This document shows, piece after piece, positions 26,357 through 34,186 of a DNA stretch of 64,000 nucleotides. The stretch is from assembly GCF_018141105.1 (NCBI RefSeq), contig NZ_CP054839.1:6389411-6453410 (forward strand), written 5' to 3'. Each line of letters opens with the position of its first letter. Within the stretch, counting starts at the first letter, position 1. Below the pieces are notes generated by a model. The model was not told where the DNA came from and made no database searches. It was given only the letters and a program-made list of their open reading frames with translations. The stretch is from Saccharopolyspora erythraea (GTDB lineage: Bacteria; Actinomycetota; Actinomycetes; Mycobacteriales; Pseudonocardiaceae). The position numbers and the translations under genes were made by a program.

Positions 26357-27054
26357 GTGCTCTCCACGCACGTGGAGGTGGCCCGTCGGGGTCGTCTTCC
26401 CAGCGTCGGCCGGACGCGTGCTCTCCACGCACGTGGAGGTGGCCCGCAGGTATCGAGCCCTGACCAAGCCTCCCGCACGTGCTCTCCACGCACGTGGAGG
26501 TGGCCCGTGGAGGCCAACGTTCAGCGCGATCTCGATGACGTGCTCTCCACGCACGTGGAGATGGCCCGCAGTCGCCGCCCGGCTCCATCACGTTCACCAC
26601 GTGCTCTCCACACACGTGGAGGTGGCCCGCTCGTGTACTTGTTCTGCCGGAGCTTGGTGGAGTGCTCTCCACGCACGTGGAGGTGGCCCGGTCGGCGTAG
26701 GTGCAGTGTCGCCCCTTGTTGGGTGCTCTCCACGCACGTGGAGGTGGTCCGATGTTGCGGCGCAGGTAGTCATTCGGTTCCTCATGCTCTCCACGCACGT
26801 GGACGTGGTCCGCAGGATCGGGCGCGTGCGTCGTGCTCGTTGGTGTGCTCTCCATGCACGTGGAGGTGGTCCGCGGGTCGCGATCTCCGGCGGCGGCGAC
26901 GCGATGTGCTCTCCACGCACGTGGAGGTGGGCCGTAGAGCTTGATCGTCGGCGGGGCGTCCGGGTCGTGCTCTCCACTCACGTGGAGGTGGTCCCGCGAT
27001 CGACCTGTTGCGCGGCGAACGGATCGTGCACTTCATAGACGTGGAGGTGAGCCG
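26357..27054 (+). CRISPR. type I-E CRISPR array, 12 repeats and 11 spacers
   Basis: The 29-base repeat starts GTGCTCTCCACGCACGTGGA and ends GGTGGCCCG; it contains the hairpin CTCCACG-CA-CGTGGAG typical of type I-E repeats of actinobacteria. Repeats start at 26357, 26418, 26479, 26540, 26601, 26662, 26723, 26784, 26845, 26906, 26967 and 27026. The period is exactly 61 up to 26967, so spacers are 32 bases; the last spacer is 30. Repeats 1, 2, 3 and 6 are identical; 4, 5, 7 and 10 have one change, 9 has two, 8 and 11 have three, 12 has seven. Decay therefore rises to the right, which puts the leader on the left and transcription on the plus strand. No cas1, cas2 or Cascade genes are in the window. 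Confidence 0.97.
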
Positions 27055-27133
27055 AGGAAGGCCAGTACGCCGAAGGTTCCAGCGGAACCTTCGGCGCTGC
27101 GTGGATCGATGCGAACGGGAAGGACACCTCGTC

Positions 27134-27210
27134 GTTTGCGCATCTCCGCGAAGATGCCGTAGGTGCCGCTGCTCGGTGCGGGCACCTATGGCACCTTCAA
27201 GCACCTTCAG
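27134..27210. repeat. interrupted GGTGCC/GGCACC palindrome, copy 1
   Basis: The stretch GTTTGCGCATCTCCGCGAAG and the following ATGCCGTAGGTGCCGCTGCT to GGCACCTATGGCACCTTC forms an imperfect inverted repeat. It overlaps the last codons of the AAA ATPase gene and lies 80 bases beyond the last CRISPR repeat. A second copy is at 35593-35680. Confidence 0.7.
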
Positions 27211-28435
27211 GAAACACCCACTCCCACCCGCCGTGGTCAAACCCGGCTTTGACCGACTTCGCGCCGATCTTGATCCGGGCTTTCTTGATCTGGTCCCGGG
27301 ACAGCCCAGCGGCCTCGGCCGCCTTGATGACCTTGCCTGCCTCCGCGCGGCCGCCGGCGTCCTGCAAGTAGCTCGTGAGCCACTCCCGTGCCTCGGAGCG
27401 CTCGGTCTGCTCGTCGCGGGAGATCGGGGTGTGGTTGAGCACGTCGGAGACGCTTTGTTCGGTCTCTCCGACCAGTTCGAACCGGCCCACCGAGGTGGGT
27501 TGCCCGTCGTCGGCAAACACCGAGGCGGGCGCGATCACGTACCGCAGCGACGGGGTGCTCATCGGGGCGATGTTGCTTTTGATCAGCGACATCACGCAGG
27601 AGGCATCGTCGGCTTCGGGGTCGCGGGCGAACCCGATCGCGGAGCGCACCACCTGTCCGAACTCCGCCGACCCAGAAATCATCAGCAACGGGTCAGCACC
27701 AGCCGACTTGCGGAAGTGCGCGACACCGATGATGGCCAGCCCGAGATCCTGGGCAAGCACCGACAGCGGTTCCAGCAGGCTGCGCACCATTCCTTGTTTC
27801 ATCAGGTCGGCGCCGGTCATCGCCGACAACAGCGCGTCGAGCACGATCACGCGCGTGCCGGTGGCTTCCACCGCCTCGCGCAGCGAGGGCACATCCACCG
27901 CCAGCGACAGCGTCCCCACGGCAATGTCGGTGCCGATCTCGGTCTCGGTGTGCACGCCCAGGACCTTCTCCATGTCAGCACCCGCGGCGAGCAAGCGCGG
28001 AGCCAGCGTGTACTCCCAAGAGTCCTCGGTGGCCACATACATCACCGGGCAGGGCTGGCCCTGCAGTTCGCCCGGCAGCGTGCCGCGGGTGATCTGCGCG
28101 GCCAGCCACGCTGCACCGTGCGACTTGCCCACGCCGGCGTGCCCGACGAACAACGTGGTCTCCCCGAGCGGCACCCGATCCGCCCACAGCCACATCCGCC
28201 GCTTGACCGCGATCTCACTGGCTTGGCGCCAAGACACCCGGCGCGAGGGCTCCGTAGTCCGCTTGCTGTCGAAACTGACGATCCCCGCGCCGGCCGCGTC
28301 GTGGTCCTGCCGCGCACGGCGCTGGTGCTGCTCCAGGGCCTCGTCCACGCTCGCACCGCTGGTGTAAACGGTGTCGTCGGCGGGGTCATACCAGGTACCG
28401 GCGTCGGGGTTCGAATCGCCGTAGCGAATGCTCAT
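27197..28435 (-). CDS. AAA-family (RepA/DnaB-like) ATPase of an integrative element
   Basis: Start ATG 28435 overlaps the stop of the upstream gene (ATGA); a longer open frame to 28663 is a shadow. The 412-residue protein has a RecA-like fold: Walker A GHAGVGKSHG at residues 98-107, Walker B-type VIVLDALLSAM near 190, then the sensor-like IIGVAHFRKSAGADPLLMIS and GSAEFGQVVRSAIGFARDP. This is the hexameric helicase-like AAA_25/RepA group common in actinomycete plasmids, prophages and integrative elements, where it serves replication or primase-helicase functions. A C-terminal winged-helix-like piece (AAGLSRDQIKKARIKIGAKS) ends with GGWEWVFPEGA. The stop lies within a conserved palindrome next to the CRISPR array. 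Confidence 0.8.
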   Translation of the reverse strand: MSIRYGDSNPDAGTWYDPADDTVYTSGASVDEALEQHQRRARQDHDAAGAGIVSFDSKRTTEPSRRVSWRQASEIAVKRRMWLWADRVPLGETTLFVGHAGVGKSHGAAWLAAQITRGTLPGELQGQPCPVMYVATEDSWEYTLAPRLLAAGADMEKVLGVHTETEIGTDIAVGTLSLAVDVPSLREAVEATGTRVIVLDALLSAMTGADLMKQGMVRSLLEPLSVLAQDLGLAIIGVAHFRKSAGADPLLMISGSAEFGQVVRSAIGFARDPEADDASCVMSLIKSNIAPMSTPSLRYVIAPASVFADDGQPTSVGRFELVGETEQSVSDVLNHTPISRDEQTERSEAREWLTSYLQDAGGRAEAGKVIKAAEAAGLSRDQIKKARIKIGAKSVKAGFDHGGWEWVFPEGA

Positions 28436-28824
28436 GCGTACTCGCTTTGGCGCTCCAGGCACCGGCCTGTGTGCCAGTCGACGGGCCCGCCCCGGTAGCC
28501 GCCGTGGCGAGCGTGCGCCTGCACTGCGAGGAGACCGGGCCGCGCACGTCGACGCTGCAGTTCCGCATACGTCGGCACCCCGGCAGTCCGCCGCCAGTCG
28601 TGCGCGGCACTGATCGCGTGCGAGGTTGCCGCGGCGCGGCGCCGCCGGTCCCACTCGATCCACTCACCGATCAAGTCACGAACCTGCGGCGATTCCACCA
28701 GCAGGGCCACCTTCGGCAGTTCCGACCACAGCCAACAACTGGTCTCGCGCCAGCACGCAGCCTCGGCCACCAGCAGGTCATAGACACTGCAAGGGATAGA
28801 GATCATGCTGTTGTCCGGGGACAT
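28432..28824 (-). CDS. hypothetical protein upstream of the AAA ATPase (130 aa)
   Basis: The product starts MSPDNSMISIPCSVYDLLVA and is rich in Trp and Arg (WLWSELPKVALL, LIGEWIEWDRRRRAAAT, AHARHGGYRGGPVDWHTG). The stop overlaps the ATPase start by four bases, so the proteins are made together. I do not recognise the family; position suggests a replication or element-maintenance accessory. A purine-rich AGGAGATG precedes its ATG. Confidence 0.6.
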   Translation of the reverse strand: MSPDNSMISIPCSVYDLLVAEAACWRETSCWLWSELPKVALLVESPQVRDLIGEWIEWDRRRRAAATSHAISAAHDWRRTAGVPTYAELQRRRARPGLLAVQAHARHGGYRGGPVDWHTGRCLERQSEYA

Positions 28825-29007
28825 AACATCTCCTCACCAGGCGAGAATGGACGACTCACCAGCCAGCACCAACCGGCACCGAAAATGTTCATAGGCTTCG
28901 GCCTTGTGAGCACAACGCGATCGCCGCCGACGGTCTACTTCACCGCGCAACCTGCGGACCGCAGCCGCTGTCGCCGCGGCAGCGCGACGTCACCGAAAGC
29001 CGAGCGG

Positions 29008-29262
29008 TCAGTGCGAGTCCAGGTGGTGCGAGTCCAGGTGCCGCATCGGAGCATCCGACCCGGCCAGGAACTCAGTGATCGCCGTTACCGGAATGATGTA
29101 TGCCTTGCCGGTATTACGTGCTCGTAGCTTTCCATCAGCGATCAACTTCCGGACCTGCCACGAGGACAAGGACATCATCGTCGCAGCGACGGCTACCGTC
29201 ACCGCAGCGACTTCGATCTCATCGGGATTCTGGATCAGCCGATTCATGCTCATCACCACCAA
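29008..29262 (-). CDS. helix-turn-helix (Xis/MerR-like, HTH_17) protein
   Basis: An 84-residue protein whose C-terminal half, MMSLSSWQVRKLIADGKLRA followed by RNTGKAYIIPVTAITEFLAG, is the small winged HTH seen in excisionases and BldC-like proteins. The N-terminus (MVVMSMNRLIQNPDEIEVAA) is variable; the start could be a later ATG at codon 4 or 6. The last residues contain a direct repeat (HLDSHHLDSH). It lies upstream of the ATPase operon on the same strand and probably regulates or excises the element. Confidence 0.7.
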   Translation of the reverse strand: MVVMSMNRLIQNPDEIEVAAVTVAVAATMMSLSSWQVRKLIADGKLRARNTGKAYIIPVTAITEFLAGSDAPMRHLDSHHLDSH

Positions 29263-29387
29263 GTCGACTTCACATCACGGCAAGCCGTGCCACATCTCCA
29301 CAACTAGCCGACGACCGCCGACAGCGGAAGAGTATCCCTGTGTCCACAGTGAACCTGGCTGTGTCCTATCGAACGACACAGGAGGAC

Positions 29388-29498
29388 ATGAGCTCACGAA
29401 GCAAGAGCATGTCGCACGCCAACCCAACCGAGGCCACGTGGGAGCGCTCACGGCCCGCCGCACCCACACCAAGAGACCTCGACGACATCAAGGCATGA
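29388..29498 (+). CDS. 36-aa small protein with strong ribosome-binding site
   Basis: ATG 29388 is preceded by ACAGGAGGAC with ideal spacing. The peptide begins MSSRSKSMSHANPTEATWER and ends PTPRDLDDIKA; it is hydrophilic. A strong terminator follows at 29551. Divergent from the HTH gene. It is probably translated; function unknown. Confidence 0.5.
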   Translation: MSSRSKSMSHANPTEATWERSRPAAPTPRDLDDIKA

Positions 29499-29550
29499 TG
29501 AGCCCGCCGTGGAGCGGTTTCTGAATCGGCGTTCAGGTATCCAGGCAGGA

Positions 29551-29588
29551 GTGGCCTCCCGGCGCGCATCGGGAGGCCACTTCCTTTT
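29551..29588 (+). terminator. rho-independent terminator
   Basis: GTGGCCTCCCG pairs perfectly with CGGGAGGCCAC around an 8-base loop, followed by TTCCTTTT. It ends the transcript of the 36-aa gene. Confidence 0.85.
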
Positions 29589-29700
29589 CGGTCTCCAGAC
29601 CGCCCGGCTCATGGCCGTAGGAAACGTACCTCGACGGTTACGCCGTCGCCCGCGCCTTGGGCATCCCCATGCCGACCAACGAGGAAGGAGGCGAGACCTG

Positions 29701-29817
29701 ATGCTCAACCGCATCGCCCCGCGCCGCCGCCGGAGTCCGCCGCATGTTCTCCCGCCGCGCCCCCAGCCCCGGCCGAGGCCGCAACTCCGGAAGGTAGTAG
29801 TTGTCCCGCAGCCTTGA
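29701..29817 (+). CDS. 38-aa basic peptide, preceded by a gene remnant
   Basis: ATG 29701 has GGAAGGAGG ten bases upstream and overlaps, as TGATG, the stop of a short upstream frame (YLDGYAVARALGIPMPTNEE) that looks like the end of a lost gene. The peptide is Arg/Pro-rich. The upstream piece suggests a deletion joined two parts. Could be a real short gene or a relic. Confidence 0.35.
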   Translation: MLNRIAPRRRRSPPHVLPPRPQPRPRPQLRKVVVVPQP

Positions 29818-29835
29818 TCGCGGGCCAACTACCAG

Positions 29836-30033
29836 TCACAGCGGGGCGGGCTTGAGGTCAGTTTCGGTGGCAACGAACTGGCCGACGGTGACGCCGTTGT
29901 CGTCGGATACTTCGACCTCGTAGTTGCCGTCGGGGTAGCACTCGATGATGTAGCCCACGGCACCAGCCGGGACGTTGTCCTCTTCGAGGAACCTGTCCGT
30001 AGTGATCCGGACCCTGCTGTAGAGCTCCAACAT
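29836..30033 (-). CDS. DUF4926-like immunity protein
   Basis: The 65-residue protein MLELYSRVRITTDRFLEEDN followed by VPAGAVGYIIECYPDGNYEV and a VATETDLKPA end is a small SH3-like barrel of the DUF4926 type, which has been linked to toxin immunity. It lies 5 bases after the toxin stop codon on the same strand, the standard place for an immunity gene. It would bind the toxin domain in the producing cell's cytoplasm. Function is inferred from position and family resemblance. Confidence 0.7.
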   Translation of the reverse strand: MLELYSRVRITTDRFLEEDNVPAGAVGYIIECYPDGNYEVEVSDDNGVTVGQFVATETDLKPAPL

Positions 30034-30038
30034 GACGA

Positions 30039-31436
30039 CTACCTCGTGAATCCTGTGAACGGCGTGTTGAGCTTAATCGAGCCGTCAGGAAGCTTCATCC
30101 AGCCGCTCTTGAGATAGCTGACCTTACCGGCCGCGTCCCCTACACCCTGCAGTTCGATCTCGATGTCGATTCGTTGCCCGTACTGATCGGCCTTGCCCAG
30201 CGTGTACTCGCCGCGCGCGAACTTGTCCATCGCCTGCTTCTCGTACTCCCGGGTCAGCATCTCCGAGTGCTGCTTCTCGTAGCCGAGCGAGCGGAACACC
30301 TTGTCCTTGCCGTGGTCGGCGCCTTCCTTGAAGACGTAGTCGGAGAACTTGCGCGAATCGACGGCCGCCTGCCCCTCCGTGGAGCTGGGCGAGCCTGACT
30401 TGCCGATGCTGCTGGCCTGCGACTGGGCGACGTTGGGATCCGGAGTGTTGCTGATCGCCATGCTCAGCGCCCCGATGGCTTCCACAGCGGCGGCGATGGT
30501 CGTCGCCCCGCCGATGGTAATCAGGAGCTGCCCCGCCGCCGCTGCCATGCGTGCACCTGCCGCGCTCAGCGCCGCCCCACCGCCGGCCTCGGCGATCGCA
30601 GCGCCTCCTGCTGGCGTGGTGAGCAGAGAACCGATCAGGGTGACCACACCGGCCGCAACGAGCTCAAGAGCGAGCTGTTCAACAATGTCGCCGATCTCGT
30701 TGCGCGTGTTCTCCACCGACGAGGCGTAATCCATGCAACCGGCGCTGAGCGAGTGGCAGATCTGCGGCAGCGCCGACAGCAGGGTGCCGTCTTTGGTGCC
30801 AGCCACTCGACGCCAGAAGTCCTCCAGTGCATGGAGGTCTTCGGACTCGTTGTTGCCAACCAGCGACAGCAGCTTCGCGTGAAGATGGTTGCCGATGTCG
30901 ACGAGGCCGGTGTGCGCTTGGTCGAAAGCACCCGAGACATCCCGCATCTTGTCGACGTGGCCGTTGGGGTAGTACGGGGTGACGAAGTCGGCGATGGAAG
31001 CCACGACGTCCGTATCTCCCGCGCCCAGGATCGGTGGGGGTTCCGTGGCAGCCGGGCAGGTGAGCGGCGTGAGCGATATCGGTTCGCCAGGCGCTTGACC
31101 GGGGACCGTGTCGGCGTCAGCGCGACGGTGGTTCTCCCCCGCTTGGGCGAGACCCTGAGCGATCCCTCCGAACAGTCGGTGCAGGCGCACCAGGCCCTCG
31201 AAGAGGGTACGAACAGCAGGGGTGTAGGACTCGGCGAACTTCTGCGCAGGATCATCGTTTCCCGCGGCTCCGGACAGTCCACGTAAGCGGTCCACCAACT
31301 GGTCATAGACGCTTTGCACGCGGTTCTGTCCCTGGACGAAGTCCTGGGCGACGCGGTAGTAGTCCTGGGGACTGACGTTGATCGGTGTAGAGGGCCCCGG
31401 GTCCGGGGGCGGCGCCAAACGACGTGGCTCCGTCAC
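30039..31436 (-). CDS. ESX/T7SS-type polymorphic toxin with DUF6883 C-terminal domain
   Basis: GTG 31436 starts one base after the WXG100 stop; an upstream open frame is its shadow. The 465-residue product has an N-terminal helical, secretion-type domain (PQDYYRVAQDFVQGQNRVQS, then a second helical pair to about residue 280), a Gly/Ala-rich hydrophobic middle (about 290-370: AAGVVTLIGSLLTTPAGGAA and on) that may cross a membrane, and a C-terminal toxin module of about 100 residues: RKFSDYVFKEGADHGKDKVF, SEMLTREYEKQAMDKFARGE and YGQRIDIEIELQG. This matches the DUF6883 family found at the ends of contact-dependent toxins. No signal peptide, consistent with T7SS export. Target chemistry unknown, nuclease suspected. 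Confidence 0.78.
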   Translation of the reverse strand: MTEPRRLAPPPDPGPSTPINVSPQDYYRVAQDFVQGQNRVQSVYDQLVDRLRGLSGAAGNDDPAQKFAESYTPAVRTLFEGLVRLHRLFGGIAQGLAQAGENHRRADADTVPGQAPGEPISLTPLTCPAATEPPPILGAGDTDVVASIADFVTPYYPNGHVDKMRDVSGAFDQAHTGLVDIGNHLHAKLLSLVGNNESEDLHALEDFWRRVAGTKDGTLLSALPQICHSLSAGCMDYASSVENTRNEIGDIVEQLALELVAAGVVTLIGSLLTTPAGGAAIAEAGGGAALSAAGARMAAAAGQLLITIGGATTIAAAVEAIGALSMAISNTPDPNVAQSQASSIGKSGSPSSTEGQAAVDSRKFSDYVFKEGADHGKDKVFRSLGYEKQHSEMLTREYEKQAMDKFARGEYTLGKADQYGQRIDIEIELQGVGDAAGKVSYLKSGWMKLPDGSIKLNTPFTGFTR

Positions 31437-31437
31437 G

Positions 31438-31728
31438 TCACACTCGCCAGATGCCGTTGTTGGTCTGCACCGCCGAGGCGTGGTTGCCGTGGGCCGTGAC
31501 AAGCAGGAGGTGCATCTCGTGCACGTTGTCCCGCATCCCAGCCACAGCGGCGTCCCATTCGCCCTGCGCCGCCCGGTATGCCTCCGCAGCCTCGCCAGCC
31601 CAGTTGTCGAGCAGCTGCGCGACATAGCTTTCGAGCTCCGTGAGGCTCGTGTCGATCTCGTCGACCAGGCGCCGTAACGCGTCTTCGCCTTCTTCCAGAG
31701 CGCGGAAGTCCACCGCGATCTGATCCAC
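31438..31728 (-). CDS. WXG100-family (ESAT-6-like) protein
   Basis: A 96-residue two-helix protein: MDQIAVDFRALEEGEDALRR, LTELESYVAQLLDNWAGEAA (W-A-G turn in place of WXG) and a second helix AAQGEWDAAVAGMRDNVHEM. Such proteins pair with the N-terminal domain of T7SS effectors for export. It is the first gene of the WXG100-toxin-immunity operon; no ESX machinery genes are nearby, so export must rely on a system elsewhere in the genome. Confidence 0.88.
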   Translation of the reverse strand: MDQIAVDFRALEEGEDALRRLVDEIDTSLTELESYVAQLLDNWAGEAAEAYRAAQGEWDAAVAGMRDNVHEMHLLLVTAHGNHASAVQTNNGIWRV

Positions 31729-31962
31729 CGCCCACTCCCCCGGTCTCTCTCGTCACCAGGTCACCTCGACCAGCCGCCGAATCTCACAGACGACGCCGAG
31801 CCCCACAACCGAATCGGCGAAGATCACACCAACAACCCTCGACAGCACTAACCGAAGTCCGGCTTATCGGACACAGCCATGGCGGTGAGAACCGTGGGCA
31901 AGCGTGGCCCGGCGCCAAAGCCGACACAAGGATCGTGCATGGGGAGCGCAAGGCCCGCCTAA

Positions 31963-33370
31963 TACTCCAGCGACACTTTGATCGTTGCTGGTGGCCGGGG
32001 GTGACCAAGGCGAGCGGCCACCACGTGATCATGAGTGTGTGACGACACATAAGCCCGTGGTGGCCGCAGGCCACACCGTAGACCCTGGCGGCAGTGGTGC
32101 GTTGTTCGAGGTCGTGATGGACCGCGTGAGCCGACATTTCGGCCGCGTGGAGCCCCGGCGCACCGCCCGGCAGTTCGTGGACGGCTTGCTGGCCCCACTG
32201 GAACGCAAGACGTGCTGGCAGGTCGCCGAACACGCCGGGCACCCGCGACCCGAACGGATGCAACGACTCCTACGTCAGGCGGTCTGGGGCGCCGATGCCG
32301 TCCGCGACGAGGTGCGTGCGCTGGCCGTCGAGAGTCTGGGTGACCGGGACGCGGTGCTGGTGGTGGACGAGACCGGATTCCTAAAAAAAAGGGGTGTGCT
32401 CGGCCGGGGTGCAACGCCAGTACTCGGGCACGGCCGGGCGGATCGAGAACTGCCAGGTGGGCGTGTTTGCCACCTATGCCAGCCCGGCCGGGCACACGCT
32501 GATCGACCGGGAGCTGGATCTGCCCGAACAGTCCTGGTGCGCCGACGACCAGCGACGCGACACGGCCGGGATACCCGACGATCGCGTGTTCGCGACCAAA
32601 TCCGAGCTGGCGGTGACCATGTTGGAACGGGCCTGGTGCGCGGAGGTCCCGTTTCGGTGGGTGACCGCCGACGAGGTCTACGGCCAAAGCCCATACCTGC
32701 GCCACTGGCTGCGCGATCACGGGATCGGCTACGTCCTGGCCGTCGCCTGCGATCATCGGCTGACCGTCGGGGCCGACGGCACGAAGCTGCCGGTGGCCGA
32801 CATCGCCGCCGAGTTACCGGAATCGGCGTGGCACGCCCACAGCGCCGGGTACGGCGCCAAGGGACCTCGCGACTACGACTGGGCCTGGATCGCCATGCCC
32901 GGACACCCGGGCCAGTCGGTGTTGATCCGCCGCAACCACACCACCTCAGAACACGCCTACTACCGCTGCTTCACACCCCGCCCGGTGTCCCTGGCCGACC
33001 TGGTGCGGGTCGCCGGAACACGGTGGCGGATCGAGGATTCGTTCCAGAACGGCAAGAGCCTTGTCGGGCTCGACCAGTACCAGGTTCGCCGGTGGCACGC
33101 CTGGTACCGGTTCACCACCCTGGCCATGCTCGCCCTGACCTACCTCGCCATCCTCGGCGCCACCGGCCCCCGACCCCGGATCGGCCAGCGCCATCCGATG
33201 GCCCTGATCCCGTTATCCCTCGCCGAAATCCGACGCATCCGCCACGCTCTGACCCTGCCACCCGAACAACGACGCCACGCCCTGGCCTGGTCAGCCTGGC
33301 GACAACACCACCAGACCCAAGCCCACCACGCCCACTACCAGCGACGACAACACGAACTACCGCTGGAGTA
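31963..33370 (+). mobile_element. IS701-family insertion sequence, complete ends
   Basis: Perfect 10-base terminal inverted repeats TACTCCAGCG / CGCTGGAGTA bound 1408 bases. Both sides show the 4-base target duplication CTAA (31959-31962 and 33371-33374), which fits the YTAR target known for IS701. It is the freshest insertion of the island. An older truncated relative is at 11143-11405. Confidence 0.92.
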
Positions 33371-33374
33371 CTAA
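32039..33374 (+). CDS. IS701 transposase, interrupted at an A8 run
   Basis: The GTG-started frame runs VTTHKPVVAAGHTVDPG, the DDE_5-type N-terminal half (RQFVDGLLAPLERKTCWQVA, VLVVDETGFLKK) and then needs a one-base shift at the eight A residues 32383-32390. After it the second frame continues GVCSAGVQRQYSGTAGRIEN, FRWVTADEVYGQ, and the C-terminal RVAGTRWRIEDSFQNGKSLV, ending at LEY. With seven A residues (or by polymerase slippage on the run) the protein is whole, about 444 residues. The TAA stop is formed with bases of the target duplication. Either a programmed slip or a recent mutation. Confidence 0.8.
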
Positions 33375-33469
33375 GCGACGCCGAGCCGGTGCCACCCGAG
33401 CAGGACACGCCGTGCCCGCAGCGGCTGTCCGATGAGGCACAGCAGACCGATAAGGGGCGGCGGCCGCGC

Positions 33470-33668
33470 TGGTCAACGGCTCGGCGCTGCTCGTTCAGGG
33501 GGCCTCCGGTCCGGTGAAGAACCCGGCGTTGCAGGTGCAGGGCCAGGCAGAACGGGCGTTCCTGACCTATGCGGCTCGTTTCGGGTTGACCCGTCGGATC
33601 GTCGAGCGTTGAAGACCGAGGTGGCCGATGCCAAACCGGGCACCGGCGCAGAACGGCTCCTCTCCTGA
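33470..33668 (+). pseudogene. phage P27-type terminase small subunit remnant
   Basis: One frame reads VNGSALLVQGASGPVKNPAL and ERAFLTYAARFGLT; a one-base shift leads to PSDRRALKTEVADAKPG. This is the C-terminal part of P27-family small terminases. The N-terminal HTH half is missing and the two parts are out of frame. It hints at an old prophage or prophage-like element. Confidence 0.6.
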
Positions 33669-33818
33669 CGAACCGACCAAGGTCGAGGTCTGCGGGTGGG
33701 CATTCGACGGTCGCTGCAGCCCCGAGGTTGGTGACCACTTCTGCGCACCCCGGGCGGACCGCGGTGGCGTTCTGCGACGAGTGGATGCGCCTGGCGGTAT
33801 CTACCGCCCTCATTCGGG

Positions 33819-33993
33819 TTCACCGTCCCGACCGCGCATCGCCGGTTCACCGAGTGGACCAAGGCCAGCGTGTGGCGCAGGCTGCATCGCGCGGTGCTGG
33901 ACGAACTGGGCGGCCAACACCACGAACACGATGGCCGTGAACACGGCACGGCGTCGCCCGACGTCGCCCCATCGTCTTGCGGACGCGGTGTGA
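33819..33993 (+). pseudogene. IS5-type transposase N-terminal scrap
   Basis: The frame FTVPTAHRRFTEWTKASVWR then RLHRAVLDELGG matches the N-terminal HTH/DUF4096-like part of IS5/IS1182-group transposases. It is followed by unrelated His/Asp-rich sequence and a stop; no DDE core is present. Confidence 0.55.
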
Positions 33994-34186
33994 ACTGAGG
34001 AAACAAGGACTCGCCCAGCACCCATAACTAGCGTCGTGACAACTCGTCGACCACAAGACTCGATCAAGCCAGCAACTCGATCATAACCGCATGGGACCTG
34101 CTCAAATTGCCGACGAAATTGACCCCTCAGCTCAAGCAAGACGCCGATGGGCGCGTCCAGCGTATGGCTGCATGGGCGGATCGGCC

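Noticed and set aside
26340-26981. Long open frames across the CRISPR array on both strands (proteins with repeated GPPPRAWRA or LSTHVEVAR blocks)
   Set aside because: The repeated peptide is a by-product of the 61-base CRISPR period; every repeat gives the same residues in a frame set by spacer length.
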